NCBI GenBank assembly: GCA_016860845.1
Contig: BOKF01000046.1
Span: 1 to 64,000, forward strand
Source: Chloroflexota bacterium
Lineage (GTDB): Bacteria > Chloroflexota > Anaerolineae > 4572-78 > J111
Length of the DNA stretch: 64,000 nt
Direction: 5' to 3'
Part shown: positions 32,988-41,511 of the stretch, piece after piece
Position numbering within the stretch: position 1 is the stretch's first letter
Layout: each line of letters starts with the position of its first letter
Program-made: the position numbers and the translations under genes
The notes under the pieces: model-generated
Databases searched by the model: none
The model's input: only the letters and a program-made list of their open reading frames with translations
Told to the model about the DNA's origin: nothing

Positions 32988-35582
32988 TTATCTACTACGT
33001 TGTTTTTTTGACATTGTTATGCCCATTAAACCCAGGGGTATCTTATTCTGCCTCGGTGTTAAAGGGGGCAGATAAGCGGTTACTGTTGTCCCCTGGCCGG
33101 CCTGGCTGTTTAGCGCAATATGGCCATCGTGTTGTTGGATAATCCCTAACACCTGCGATAAGCCTAACCCTGACCCCCGGCCAACTTCCTTGGTCGTAAA
33201 GAACGGCTCAAAAATATGGGGCAGTACCTCCGGTGGAATCCCGCTGCCGGTATCCGTGACGGTGAGGCACGTCCAGTCACCCTCAACGGCCTGGTGGCAC
33301 GCGACACACCTTGCTTCGCCTTGCGCTTCAACCCTTGATAAAGTAACCTGTAGGTCTCCCGCAACCGGCATGGCGTCTCTGGCGTTGAGCACCAGATTGG
33401 TGAGCATTTGTTGTATTTGAGTTGGATCGGCTTCAATCAGATAGTCACCGGGCTCGATCTCCAGGCTGAGCCGAATTGTTTCCGGGAGGGTCTCTTCCAA
33501 AGACTTAACAATTTCTTTGATGAAAGGACCCAGATCAAGCTGTCTCGGCCGGCGGATGGATTTATGGCTGAAATCTAGAATCTGGCGGACCAGGTACGTC
33601 GCCCGCTGCCCTGAGGTAACAATTTTTTCCAGGTCTGCTCGCACTGATGCTGATATGTCTGGGGACATGCGCAGCAATTCGGCGTAACCCAGCATGCTGG
33701 TTAGAATGTTGTTGAAATCGTGGGCAATACCCGCGGCCAGTTGCCCCACTGCCGCCAATCGCTCCTGCTGCACCATTTTTTCCTGGGTCTGTTTAAGTTC
33801 CGCCAATGCTTCTTGCAGCCGCTGATTGCTCTCCTGCAGCGCTTCCTCTGCCTGCTTGCGTTTAGTGATATCGCGGGCAATGCCCTCAAGCTCAACCAGA
33901 TTTCCCGCTTGGTCATAAATGAGGACATTGCGCTGTTCCGTCCAGATGATGGCGCCGTCCTTACGCACCCAGCGCAGAACGAGCGGTCCATCGTAACCGG
34001 ACTCGCCCTGAGCAGCGGCTCCCAACAGGGGACGATCGTCGGGATGAACCAGTTTGAAGCCCAGATCCGGGTCAGCATAGTGTTCTTCGGGCGTGTAGCC
34101 GGTGATCTCGGTCGCCGCCGGGCTGACGTATTCAAAGCCGCGCTCGGGCAGAATACGATAGCGGTAAATAATGTCTTGTGCGTTTTGCGCCAGCCGCTGA
34201 AAACGCTGCTCACTCGCCCGCAGCGCTTCTTCTGTTTGTTTGCGTTCGGCAATTTCAGCGGTCAGGCTCTCCAACATTTGCTGCAACTGTCCGGCCATTT
34301 TGTTAAATGACCGGGTTAGGGCGCTTATTTCGCCAATCCGGCCCTCGTAATTAACAGGCTGGGTCCACCTGCCTTGAGTCAGGGCCTGGGCCGAAGCACT
34401 AAGCTGGCTAATTGGCCGGGTTATTCGCTGGGCGGCAATAATGCCGGCGATGACGGCGGCAGCCAAAGCGGCGACCACCAGGAAAGCGGTGGTGCGATTA
34501 TTGGCGTTGATTTGCGCCATAAAATCCGCTTCGGGGATGACCACCACAACGAGCCAGTCAAGGCCGTACTCATTCTTAACGGGCGACACTTGCAGAAAAT
34601 GGCGCTGCCCTTCAATCATAAACTCCAACTGCCGCGTCCCGGCGATGTAATGATAATCGCCAAACTGTTTGGCCAGGGATTGAGCGGCATTACTAATGAG
34701 GGGGCTGCTGCTTTCGCCGGCGTAAAGCCGGCGTTGCGCTGGCTCCCCCTCTACTTGGGTGAATGGTTTTTCAGCGGCTGAGGAGGCAACCAATAAGCCG
34801 GAGCGCTCCATAATAAAAGCCTGGCCCGTTTTACCGATCTCGAGGCTCTGCAAAAAATTGCTGAGGTGCGACAAAAAAAGGTCAACCGAAACTACTCCCA
34901 GCAAATTTTGTTGTTCATCATACACCGGGCGGCTGGCCGCGATGGCCATATCTTGCCCCGTGAACAGAATATAGACATCACTCCAGGTTGCAGCCCCTTT
35001 TTTAACAGCGCCGCTGTACCAGGGACGCGTCCGTGCGTCAAAATTAGGGACAGTGGCCAGCAGTTCAGCTTGATTTCCCTGGCTGTCCGTGGCGTATTTC
35101 CTGAACGGGCCGCTCACAAACCCGTCGGTGACAATAACATACAGAGAGCCTGCGGCTCCTTCACGTCCGGCATTTACCAGTCCTCCTGCTGTGTTGCCAA
35201 AATAAATACTGGTCACCGAATCAAAAATTTGAATTTGCTCCCAAAAATGGCGTTGCAGAGCGTTGGCGTCACTGGCCTTAAGCAAGCCCTGGCGCAGAGC
35301 ATTGGCGTTGACTTGATTGATTTGGTGCGGTATATCCAGAAAAGTAACCAGGTGTTCCTCGATCCGGGCGCTTAGTTCACCCTGCAATTGGTGCGCCACA
35401 TCATTCACCGCTTGTTGCCCGTTTCGAAATGAGAGATAGCCCGCCAGCGCCACAGCCAACACCACCAGCACGACAAACGGCGCAATGAGCATGACTCGTA
35501 AGGGAATTTTTAGAGATGGTTTGTTCTGTGTGGAGGATGGCATTCTCATTGCTTCGAATTTGTGGTCATTTGGCGCTACCAC
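32988..35582 (-). CDS. Sensor histidine kinase (dCache-HAMP-PAS-HisKA-HATPase)
   Basis: 864 residues. Two membrane helices (near residues 30 and 380) flank a 330-residue extracytoplasmic dCache-like sensor with RPWYSGAVKKG and VYDEQQNLLGVVSVD. A HAMP domain (ITRPISQLSASAQAL), a coiled coil, a PAS domain with PAC (YVSPAATEITGYTPEE, ARDITKRKQ), then the phospho-acceptor helix AAGIAHDFNNILTSMLGY and a catalytic domain with N box NLVLNARDAM, DTGSGIPPE and GRGSGLGLS. An unusual CVACHQ...C insertion sits in the catalytic domain. No response regulator is adjacent, so it is an orphan. Start is uncertain: GTG at 35582 or the ATGs 12-14 codons in. Confidence 0.9.
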   Translation of the reverse strand: MVAPNDHKFEAMRMPSSTQNKPSLKIPLRVMLIAPFVVLVVLAVALAGYLSFRNGQQAVNDVAHQLQGELSARIEEHLVTFLDIPHQINQVNANALRQGLLKASDANALQRHFWEQIQIFDSVTSIYFGNTAGGLVNAGREGAAGSLYVIVTDGFVSGPFRKYATDSQGNQAELLATVPNFDARTRPWYSGAVKKGAATWSDVYILFTGQDMAIAASRPVYDEQQNLLGVVSVDLFLSHLSNFLQSLEIGKTGQAFIMERSGLLVASSAAEKPFTQVEGEPAQRRLYAGESSSPLISNAAQSLAKQFGDYHYIAGTRQLEFMIEGQRHFLQVSPVKNEYGLDWLVVVVIPEADFMAQINANNRTTAFLVVAALAAAVIAGIIAAQRITRPISQLSASAQALTQGRWTQPVNYEGRIGEISALTRSFNKMAGQLQQMLESLTAEIAERKQTEEALRASEQRFQRLAQNAQDIIYRYRILPERGFEYVSPAATEITGYTPEEHYADPDLGFKLVHPDDRPLLGAAAQGESGYDGPLVLRWVRKDGAIIWTEQRNVLIYDQAGNLVELEGIARDITKRKQAEEALQESNQRLQEALAELKQTQEKMVQQERLAAVGQLAAGIAHDFNNILTSMLGYAELLRMSPDISASVRADLEKIVTSGQRATYLVRQILDFSHKSIRRPRQLDLGPFIKEIVKSLEETLPETIRLSLEIEPGDYLIEADPTQIQQMLTNLVLNARDAMPVAGDLQVTLSRVEAQGEARCVACHQAVEGDWTCLTVTDTGSGIPPEVLPHIFEPFFTTKEVGRGSGLGLSQVLGIIQQHDGHIALNSQAGQGTTVTAYLPPLTPRQNKIPLGLMGITMSKKQRSR

Positions 35583-35687
35583 CCTGGTAGACCCAAACCC
35601 CGGCGCTAATTTTTGCGCTCATATGGGAGTATAGTCTAGCACACTTTGCCCTCCCGAACAATCTCCCCAAGGGGAGCTTCAGCCAAA

Positions 35688-35762
35688 GAAAACAGCCCCT
35701 AACCTTGACGGTCAGGGGCTGCCCTGTTGGACATCCGTCCCATTTGCCAGGACATTATACCA
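35688..35762 (-). ncRNA. Candidate small RNA or attenuated leader of the sensor kinase
   Basis: The minus strand has an extended -10 TGGTATAAT (35762-35754), then a hairpin GGAC-GGAT-GTCC, then a 12-bp terminator stem (CAGCCCCTGACC with GGTTAGGGGCTG, 35721-35693) followed by TTTTCTTT. The predicted product is about 60 bases. It may be a free small RNA, or a leader that ends transcription before the kinase gene at 35582. No -35 is convincing. Confidence 0.4.
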
Positions 35763-35806
35763 TAAAATAATGAGAGTTAGGTAGATTGTCAATGTAATGG
35801 ATAACT

Positions 35807-35835
35807 TTGACTTTTGCCCTCGTTAGGGTTATGAT
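35807..35835 (+). promoter_or_regulatory. Sigma-70-type promoter of the glycan cluster
   Basis: TTGACT (35807-35812), 17-bp spacer, TATGAT (35830-35835); leader of about 60 bases to the ATG at 35901. Confidence 0.65.
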
Positions 35836-35900
35836 TTGACCTTGTTTTGCAAAGGTGGGGAGACGCTGCCCAACGTCTCCCTTTTGTTTGTGGGGAAGAA

Positions 35901-37013
35901 ATGTCTCTTGAAAAGTACCCTTTTATCCCCGTAGCCGAGCCGCTGCTGGGGGATAAAGAACTGGCCTATGTGACCGACTGCGTTAAAAGCGGCTGGGTAT
36001 CGTCGCTGGGCAAATATGTGCGTGATTTTGAAAGCCGCTTTGCTGCCTATTGCGACACACAGTATGGCGTTGCCGCCTTCAACGGCACGGTGGCGCTGCA
36101 TCTGCTGGCGGCAACCCTCAACCTCGGCCCCGGCGACGAAATCATCATGCCTGGCCTGACCTACGTAGCTACCGCTAATGCCATCCGCTACACTGGGGCC
36201 ACGCCCGTGTTTGTCGACTCCGAGCGTGAGACCTGGAACATTGATCCCGCGGCTGTCGAGGCGGCCATTACCCCCCGCACCAAAGCCATCGTCGCCGTGC
36301 ATCTCTACGGTCACCCGGCCGATATGGACCCGCTGCGGGCCATCGCCGACCGGTATGGCCTCTGGCTGCTGGAAGATGCCGCCGAAGCTCACGGCGCGCG
36401 CTACAAGGGCCGGCGCGTCGGCGGACTGAGTGACGCGGCTATTTTTAGCTTTTACGGTAACAAAATCATCACCACCGGCGAGGGCGGCATCATCGTCACC
36501 AACAACCCGGCCTGGGCCGAGCGCGCGTTTTTCCTGGAAAACCAGGGTCGCTACCCGGAGAATCCCTACTTTCACCCGGAGGTGGCTTTCAACTACCGCA
36601 TGACCAACATCCAGGCGGCCATCGGCCTGGCCCAACTGGAGCGGATCGAAGAGTTGCTGGCCATTCGCTGCCGCAACGCCGCCCACTACCAGCGCCGCCT
36701 GGCCGAGATTCCCGGCCTGACCCTGCCGCCCCAGATGCCCTGGGCCGAAAATGTCTTCTGGATGTACTCGGTCATCGTCGAAGATGAGTTCGGCCTGACC
36801 CGCGACGAGCTGGGCCGCCAATTGCGCGAGCAAGGCATCGAGACCCGTCCCTTCTTCTACCCCGTCCACACCCTGCCCATGTACCAGACCGGCCAATCCC
36901 TGCCCATCGCCGAGGAACTTTCGCGGCGAGGCTTGAACCTGCCCTCCGGCGCAACGCTCACCCCGGAGCAGGTAGATTACGTTTGCGATACCATAGCCAA
37001 TTTTAGATTTTAG
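35901..37013 (+). CDS. DegT/DnrJ/EryC1-family PLP aminotransferase
   Basis: 370 residues from the ATG at 35901, which follows GGGGAAG; the frame is open upstream without a start signal. Typical sugar aminotransferase: IPVAEPLLGDKELAYV and VSSLGKYVRDFE at the start, FNGTVALHLL, GDEIIMPGLTYVATANAI, LEDAAEAHGA, and SFYGNKIITTGEGG with the lysine that binds PLP. It converts a nucleotide-linked keto sugar to an amino sugar. First gene of a glycan cluster with the formyltransferase, DPM1-like and GT-C genes downstream. Confidence 0.93.
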   Translation: MSLEKYPFIPVAEPLLGDKELAYVTDCVKSGWVSSLGKYVRDFESRFAAYCDTQYGVAAFNGTVALHLLAATLNLGPGDEIIMPGLTYVATANAIRYTGATPVFVDSERETWNIDPAAVEAAITPRTKAIVAVHLYGHPADMDPLRAIADRYGLWLLEDAAEAHGARYKGRRVGGLSDAAIFSFYGNKIITTGEGGIIVTNNPAWAERAFFLENQGRYPENPYFHPEVAFNYRMTNIQAAIGLAQLERIEELLAIRCRNAAHYQRRLAEIPGLTLPPQMPWAENVFWMYSVIVEDEFGLTRDELGRQLREQGIETRPFFYPVHTLPMYQTGQSLPIAEELSRRGLNLPSGATLTPEQVDYVCDTIANFRF

Positions 37014-37038
37014 ACTGCCCTCTGAGGGGCGTGGATTT
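37013..37038. repeat. 28-bp palindromic element, intergenic copy
   Basis: GACTGCCC-TCTGA-GGGGCGTGGA, the inverse of the coding copy at 22921-22948. It begins at the last base of the aminotransferase stop codon. Confidence 0.6.
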
Positions 37039-37060
37039 TAGATTGACGATTAGTTAAGAC

Positions 37061-37095
37061 AATCGTAAATCGTAAATCCAAAATCGTAAATCCAA
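37061..37095. repeat. 7-bp tandem repeat (AATCGTA/AATCCAA)
   Basis: AATCGTA, AATCGTA, AATCCAA, AATCGTA, AATCCAA. It is directly upstream of the formyltransferase start and replaces any visible ribosome site. Same family as the coding array at 8717-8751. Confidence 0.82.
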
Positions 37096-37104
37096 AATGA
37101 GAAG

Positions 37105-37914
37105 ATGCGCATCGTCATTCTTACCTACGAGAGTCTTTTTTCCAACCTGATGACCGAGCGGCTGCTCAAGAAATTTCCGGGGCAGGTGACGGGCATTGTT
37201 CGTTCCGACTGTTTGATCTACGGCAAAAGCCTGCCGGCGGGATTGCTCTACTTACTGCGGCGCAGCGGTCTGCGTTTTGTTGGGCGCAAAGCGCTGGAGC
37301 TGTTCCAGAGCCGGGCCACGGCCATTGCCTTCCGGCTGCTGGGCCGGACGCCCAAAATTAACTCGCTGCGCGACATGCGCCGGCTGTACGCCGTGCCGGT
37401 TATCGGTTCGACCGACGTGAACGAGAAAGAAACCTTCGACCAGATCCAGGCCTGGCAGCCCGACCTGGTCCTCTCCATCTACCTCAACCAGCTCATCAAA
37501 AAGCCGCTGATTGACCTGCCGCGCTGCGGTGTGCTCAACATTCACCCGGCCTTGCTGCCGCGCCACCGTGGCCTGTTTCCCTATTTCTGGGTCATCGCCA
37601 ACAGAGAAAAGGAAACCGGCGTGACCGTCCACTGGGTGGATGAAAAATTCGATACCGGCCAGGTGCTGCTGCAAGAAAAAATCGCCGTCACCCCCGCCGA
37701 CACCATCCTGTCCCTCTCATACCAGAGTTCGGTCGTCGGTGCGGAGATGCTGGTCAAGGCGGTCAACCTGGTTGCCGCGGGCAGCCCGCCCCGCCTGCCC
37801 CAGGATACCAGCCAGGCCAGCTACCACACTTGGCCCCGGCCCGCCGACCAGCGCCGCTTTCGTCAACAGGGCGGGAAGTATGGGACGATTTTTGAGTTGT
37901 GGAAGTATATGTGA
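37105..37914 (+). CDS. Formyltransferase-family enzyme (probable sugar N-formyltransferase)
   Basis: 269 residues, shorter than methionyl-tRNA formyltransferase (about 310) and without its C-terminal domain. The catalytic region is intact: NIHPALLPRHRGLFPYFW supplies the Asn and His, and HWVDEKFDTGQVLLQE the Asp of the hydrolase/formyltransferase fold that uses 10-formyl-tetrahydrofolate. The position after a DegT aminotransferase suggests transfer of a formyl group to the new amino sugar, as in VioF- or QdtF-type pathways. The residues that bind the nucleotide sugar cannot be checked by eye. No dedicated ribosome site is visible because a repeat array abuts the ATG. Confidence 0.82.
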   Translation: MRIVILTYESLFSNLMTERLLKKFPGQVTGIVRSDCLIYGKSLPAGLLYLLRRSGLRFVGRKALELFQSRATAIAFRLLGRTPKINSLRDMRRLYAVPVIGSTDVNEKETFDQIQAWQPDLVLSIYLNQLIKKPLIDLPRCGVLNIHPALLPRHRGLFPYFWVIANREKETGVTVHWVDEKFDTGQVLLQEKIAVTPADTILSLSYQSSVVGAEMLVKAVNLVAAGSPPRLPQDTSQASYHTWPRPADQRRFRQQGGKYGTIFELWKYM

Positions 37915-37989
37915 GGGAGTAGGAAGTAAGGAGTAGGGAGTAAGGAAACTCTTTCCCCTACTTCCTACTTCCTACTTCCTACTCCCTGT
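37914..37989. repeat. Facing 7-bp arrays forming an inverted repeat
   Basis: GTAGGAAG/AAGGAGT-type heptamers on the left and CTACTTC x4 on the right are mutual complements, so the whole spacer between the formyltransferase and GT2 genes can fold as a long hairpin. Confidence 0.8.
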
Positions 37990-37991
37990 TT

Positions 37992-38708
37992 ATGAAAGCA
38001 TCCATCATTCTGCCCACCTACAAAGAAAAAGATAACATCGTCGAGCTGATCGGGGCCATTTTTGCCGCGCTGGAGCCGTGCGCCCTGGCTTACGAAGTGG
38101 TCGTGGTGGACGACAACAGCCCCGACGGCACCGCCGAGGCCGTGCGCCGGAACTTCGGCGGCGATTCGCGGGTCAAGCTCTTTGTCCGCACCGAAGAGCG
38201 CGGCCTGGCCACGGCCATCCGTTACGGGATTGACCATTCCGACGGCGAGGTGGTCGTCTCGATGGACACCGACTTCAACCACGACCCCCAAATTCTGCCG
38301 CAGATGATCAAATTCCTGGACCATTACGACATCATCATCGGCTCGCGCTTTGTCATGGCCGGCGGCATGGAGGACCGGTTTCGACAATTTTCCAGCCTGG
38401 TTTATAATTACGCCATCCGTCTCCTCTTCGGCACGCCCGTCCACGACAACCTGAGCGGCTTCTTCTCCATTCACCGCCACAAGCTGGAGGCGCTGGACCT
38501 GGACCAAATTTATTACGGCTACGGCGACTACTTTATCCGGCTGCTGATGGTCGCCCACAAGCGCGGTTACAAGATGCTGGAAATCCCGGTTTTTTACCGG
38601 CTGCGCCTGCACGGCCACAGCAAAACCCAATTTCTGTCTATCTTGACCCAATACAGCCGGGCGCTGTTGGCCTTGCGCTTAAAATTATGGACGGGAAGGA
38701 TGCGATGA
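37992..38708 (+). CDS. GT2 polyprenol-phosphate sugar transferase (DPM1-like)
   Basis: 238 residues, no C-terminal membrane helices, so a soluble DPM1-type enzyme. Family signatures: SIILPTYKEKDNIVEL, VVDDNSPDGTAE, and MDTDFNHDPQ with the metal-binding acidic triad, then GSRFV and NLSGFFSIHRH. It moves mannose or a related sugar from a nucleotide donor to polyprenol phosphate on the inner membrane face. The product is the donor that GT-C transferases use outside. It overlaps the next gene by 4 bp (ATGA), a direct link to that GT-C protein. Confidence 0.9.
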   Translation: MKASIILPTYKEKDNIVELIGAIFAALEPCALAYEVVVVDDNSPDGTAEAVRRNFGGDSRVKLFVRTEERGLATAIRYGIDHSDGEVVVSMDTDFNHDPQILPQMIKFLDHYDIIIGSRFVMAGGMEDRFRQFSSLVYNYAIRLLFGTPVHDNLSGFFSIHRHKLEALDLDQIYYGYGDYFIRLLMVAHKRGYKMLEIPVFYRLRLHGHSKTQFLSILTQYSRALLALRLKLWTGRMR

Positions 38709-41422
38709 GCCAGGAACGAAGCACCCCCCCTGCAAGCGGGGAGCAAGAGGACAAAGTTCAGGCCGCACTCTCGGCCTCAGCCCAACAGGGCTTGACCCCC
38801 GATGTGGAGTTTGACAATCTGCCCGAACCCCTGCCCGAACTGGACGAAGGGCCTGAACCTGAGCCGGTAGACGACATCCAGGATGCTCTGACTGAAGCGG
38901 CCCAGGAGGGCGCGGCGACGGAGCTGGATTTTGATGAGCTGCCCCCTCCCTCCGCTTCGCGTCCCTCCCCTTTGGGGGGGATTAAGGGGGGGCTGTCCGA
39001 CCCTGAACCCTTAAAGGATGAAGATATGGGGGAGCTGGATTTTGACGACCTGCCCGAACCCCTGCCCGAACTGGACGAAGGCCCCCAGCCCGGCCCAGTG
39101 GACGACATCCAGGGGGCGCTGATTCAGGCGGCCCAGGCCGGCGTGCGCACCGAAGTGGACCTGGATGAACTGCCCGAACCTGGCCTGTCCGGCCCGCAGA
39201 AAGTCATTCGATTCAAGCAGCGTGATACTGTGACCAAGCCCACGCCCCGCCTCAGCCCCTCGCCCGAAGCGGTGGCGTGGCCCGGTTTTGCCCCCGCCGT
39301 GGCCAAGACGACCGAGTTCTGGATGCTGCTGACCCTCTTTGTCTCCTTCCGGCTGTTGACCCTGTTTTTGCTGCGGCCCGGCGGCTACCTGCGGGACTGG
39401 TCGGATTTTGACACCTATTTCGGTATTGCCGGGCTGTCGGATTATGGCCTGTATCCTTTTTTGAACTTCTGGCTGGAATGGCCGCCGCTGGTGCCCTGGC
39501 TGGCCGTCGGCGTGTACCGCCTGTCGCTGCTTTTATCGCCCTGGAGCGACGACCCGCGCCTGTGGTTCATCCTGATTTTGGGCAGCGTCTTTGTCCTCTT
39601 TGAAGCCGGCAATTTCGTCCTGATCTACCGCCTGGCCCGGCGGCTCTTCGTCGCCCACGATACGGTCAGCCGGGTGCTGTGGCTGTATGTCGGGCTGTTC
39701 CCGCCGGTTTATGCCATGCTCGGCTTTTTTGACGGCCTGGCCCTGTTTTTTATGCTGCTGGCCCTGGAACTGTTGTTGCAGGAGCGGCGCATGCTCTCGG
39801 CGGTCAGCGTCGGCGTCGGCTTTATGGTCAAGATCATCCCCATCCTAATCCTGCCGGTGGCCCTGCGGCGCTTGTGGGATCAGTACCGGGAAAAAGAGTC
39901 CGAAGCGCGGGTGGAGTTGGGCCTGTACGCGGTTGTGTTTGGCCTGACCGTTGCTGTGCTGCTGGCGCCTTTTCTGCTCCGTGGCCCGCAGTGGGTCCGG
40001 GCCTCGGCCCAATCCATGCTCGGCCGCTCCTCCTGGGAAACCGTCTGGGCCGTGGCCGAAGGCTATTACGGTTTTGGCCGGGTCGGCGGCGACCGGCTGA
40101 AAACGCTGGCCCAGATGACTGAAGCGGGCGAGAGTTTTGCCATCCACGAAGGCGGGCTGCCCTGGTGGCTGATCACCCTGGCCTTTGCCGGCGTCTACAC
40201 TTACCTCTTCACCCGCCCCGCCGATACCAGCCGGCCGCGCCCGCTGCTGGCCTTCGCCGGGCTGACCGTCGCCATTTTCCTGCTCTACACCAAGGGCTAC
40301 AGCCCCCAATTCCTGGTCTATCTGCTGCCCTTTATCGTGCTGCTCTTCCCCGATAGCCGGGGGCTAACCTACGCCCTCATCCTGACCGGCCTCAACGTGT
40401 TGGAACAGCCGGTTTATTTTGTCTTATTACCCCAGGCAAGCTGGCTGCTGACGTTTATTGTCATTGCCCGGTTTGGCATGACCCTGCTGGTGGCGCTGGA
40501 ATTTGCCACTGCCATCTGGCCGCTGGAGCAGCGCTGGCCCGGCCTGACGACCGTTCAGTCCAAAGTGCCCCAATATTTGGGGGGATTGGCCCTGCTGGCG
40601 CTGCTCGTCCTCATTCCGTTCCTGCTGCGGAGCTATCAAGCGGAACGGCTGGCCGGCAGCCCCATCGCTGCCTTTGTCAACTTTATCAAAGTACAGACGA
40701 GAAACATCGAGAATATCCAGCCTGGCCCGCTGGGTAAACCCCGCCTCTTGCTGAGCGATCAGGCGGCCTACCGCCAGCTTTACCCGTACCTGCACAACGA
40801 CTTTGATCTACAGTTGACCGACGGCGCGGCCAAAAAGTATCCCGGCGCACCCCGCGTGGTGGATTTGCTGCAAGGGTTGGATACCATCTGGGTCCTGCCG
40901 ACCGGCCCCCAGGAGCGGGTCCTGAGCAGCGCCGTCTCCGGGCGCGGCCAGGCCCTGGCGACCTTTGTCTTTGAAGGGCTGGGCACGACCTCCCTGTATG
41001 GCTTTCAGGCCAATATTCCGCCGTTTATTGCCCCGGCCCGTTTCAGCAGCGGCATCGAACTGCTGACCCATGAGGTCGAGGTCGAGCGCAATGCGGTCAA
41101 CGTCACCCTCTACTGGCGGGCGCTGAACAGCCAGAGCCAGGATTACAAGGTGTTTACCCAGTTGCTCGACGCGCAGGGGCAGCGCGTCGCCGGGCATGAC
41201 GGTGTTCCGGCCAACGGGGCTGACCCAACGAACGAATGGCCCGTAGGAGCCGTCCGCGCCGATGCCCACCGGATTGAGTTGCCGCCTGACCTGCCCCCTG
41301 GCGAATACAGCCTGATCACCGGCCTGTACAATGATTTTGGCGACCGGCTGCGGGCCATCGCGCCGAATGGGTATACCTTTGCCAATCAAGCGGTGCCTCT
41401 GGAAACGATACGCTTGCCATAA
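38705..41422 (+). CDS. GT-C-like membrane protein with acidic repeat N-terminus
   Basis: About 905 residues from the ATG at 38705, which overlaps the previous stop. The first 180 residues are cytoplasmic, acidic and built of three repeats of the pattern DIQxALxxAAQxGxxTExDFDELPEP joined by LPELDEGPxP. Then comes a membrane domain of ten or more helices with an early outer loop (GGYLRDWSDFDTYFG) carrying acidic residues as in GT-C mannosyltransferases. The C-terminus carries one copy of the shared module (LYWRALNSQSQDYKVFTQLL, TNEWPVG, PPGEYSLITGLYND). Likely uses the polyprenol-linked sugar made by the gene before it. The acidic repeat may recruit a partner. Confidence 0.85.
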   Translation: MSQERSTPPASGEQEDKVQAALSASAQQGLTPDVEFDNLPEPLPELDEGPEPEPVDDIQDALTEAAQEGAATELDFDELPPPSASRPSPLGGIKGGLSDPEPLKDEDMGELDFDDLPEPLPELDEGPQPGPVDDIQGALIQAAQAGVRTEVDLDELPEPGLSGPQKVIRFKQRDTVTKPTPRLSPSPEAVAWPGFAPAVAKTTEFWMLLTLFVSFRLLTLFLLRPGGYLRDWSDFDTYFGIAGLSDYGLYPFLNFWLEWPPLVPWLAVGVYRLSLLLSPWSDDPRLWFILILGSVFVLFEAGNFVLIYRLARRLFVAHDTVSRVLWLYVGLFPPVYAMLGFFDGLALFFMLLALELLLQERRMLSAVSVGVGFMVKIIPILILPVALRRLWDQYREKESEARVELGLYAVVFGLTVAVLLAPFLLRGPQWVRASAQSMLGRSSWETVWAVAEGYYGFGRVGGDRLKTLAQMTEAGESFAIHEGGLPWWLITLAFAGVYTYLFTRPADTSRPRPLLAFAGLTVAIFLLYTKGYSPQFLVYLLPFIVLLFPDSRGLTYALILTGLNVLEQPVYFVLLPQASWLLTFIVIARFGMTLLVALEFATAIWPLEQRWPGLTTVQSKVPQYLGGLALLALLVLIPFLLRSYQAERLAGSPIAAFVNFIKVQTRNIENIQPGPLGKPRLLLSDQAAYRQLYPYLHNDFDLQLTDGAAKKYPGAPRVVDLLQGLDTIWVLPTGPQERVLSSAVSGRGQALATFVFEGLGTTSLYGFQANIPPFIAPARFSSGIELLTHEVEVERNAVNVTLYWRALNSQSQDYKVFTQLLDAQGQRVAGHDGVPANGADPTNEWPVGAVRADAHRIELPPDLPPGEYSLITGLYNDFGDRLRAIAPNGYTFANQAVPLETIRLP

Positions 41423-41440
41423 AATCGGACCAAGTCGCTA

Positions 41441-41469
41441 TTGATTGTCATAAAGATAAGTGGTACAAT
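41441..41469 (+). promoter_or_regulatory. Promoter of the V4R gene
   Basis: TTGATT (41441-41446), 17-bp spacer, TACAAT (41464-41469), with TG before the -10. Confidence 0.65.
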
Positions 41470-41511
41470 GCCTGTTAAAGTTATCCGCTATTTATCATCT
41501 GGATAGGCAGA

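Larger units (their letters stand above)
35583..35900. other. Intergenic region between the divergent sensor kinase and glycan genes
   Basis: 318 bases without a gene. It holds a strong plus-strand promoter for the aminotransferase gene (35807-35835), a minus-strand extended -10 promoter with a terminator hairpin 35 bases downstream (35688-35762), and a short CTCCCC/GGGGAG palindrome at about 35663-35676. A second, weaker minus-strand -10 (TATACT near 35626) could serve the kinase directly. Confidence 0.6.

Noticed and set aside
32988..35582. A c-type heme in the sensor kinase (CxxCH)
   Set aside because: The motif is in the cytoplasmic ATPase domain, where heme c is not attached; a metal site is more likely.
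35829..36896. Long minus-strand open frame of about 355 codons
   Set aside because: It is the antisense shadow of the DegT aminotransferase; it has no family motif and no ribosome site, while the plus strand has a promoter and the full PLP motifs.
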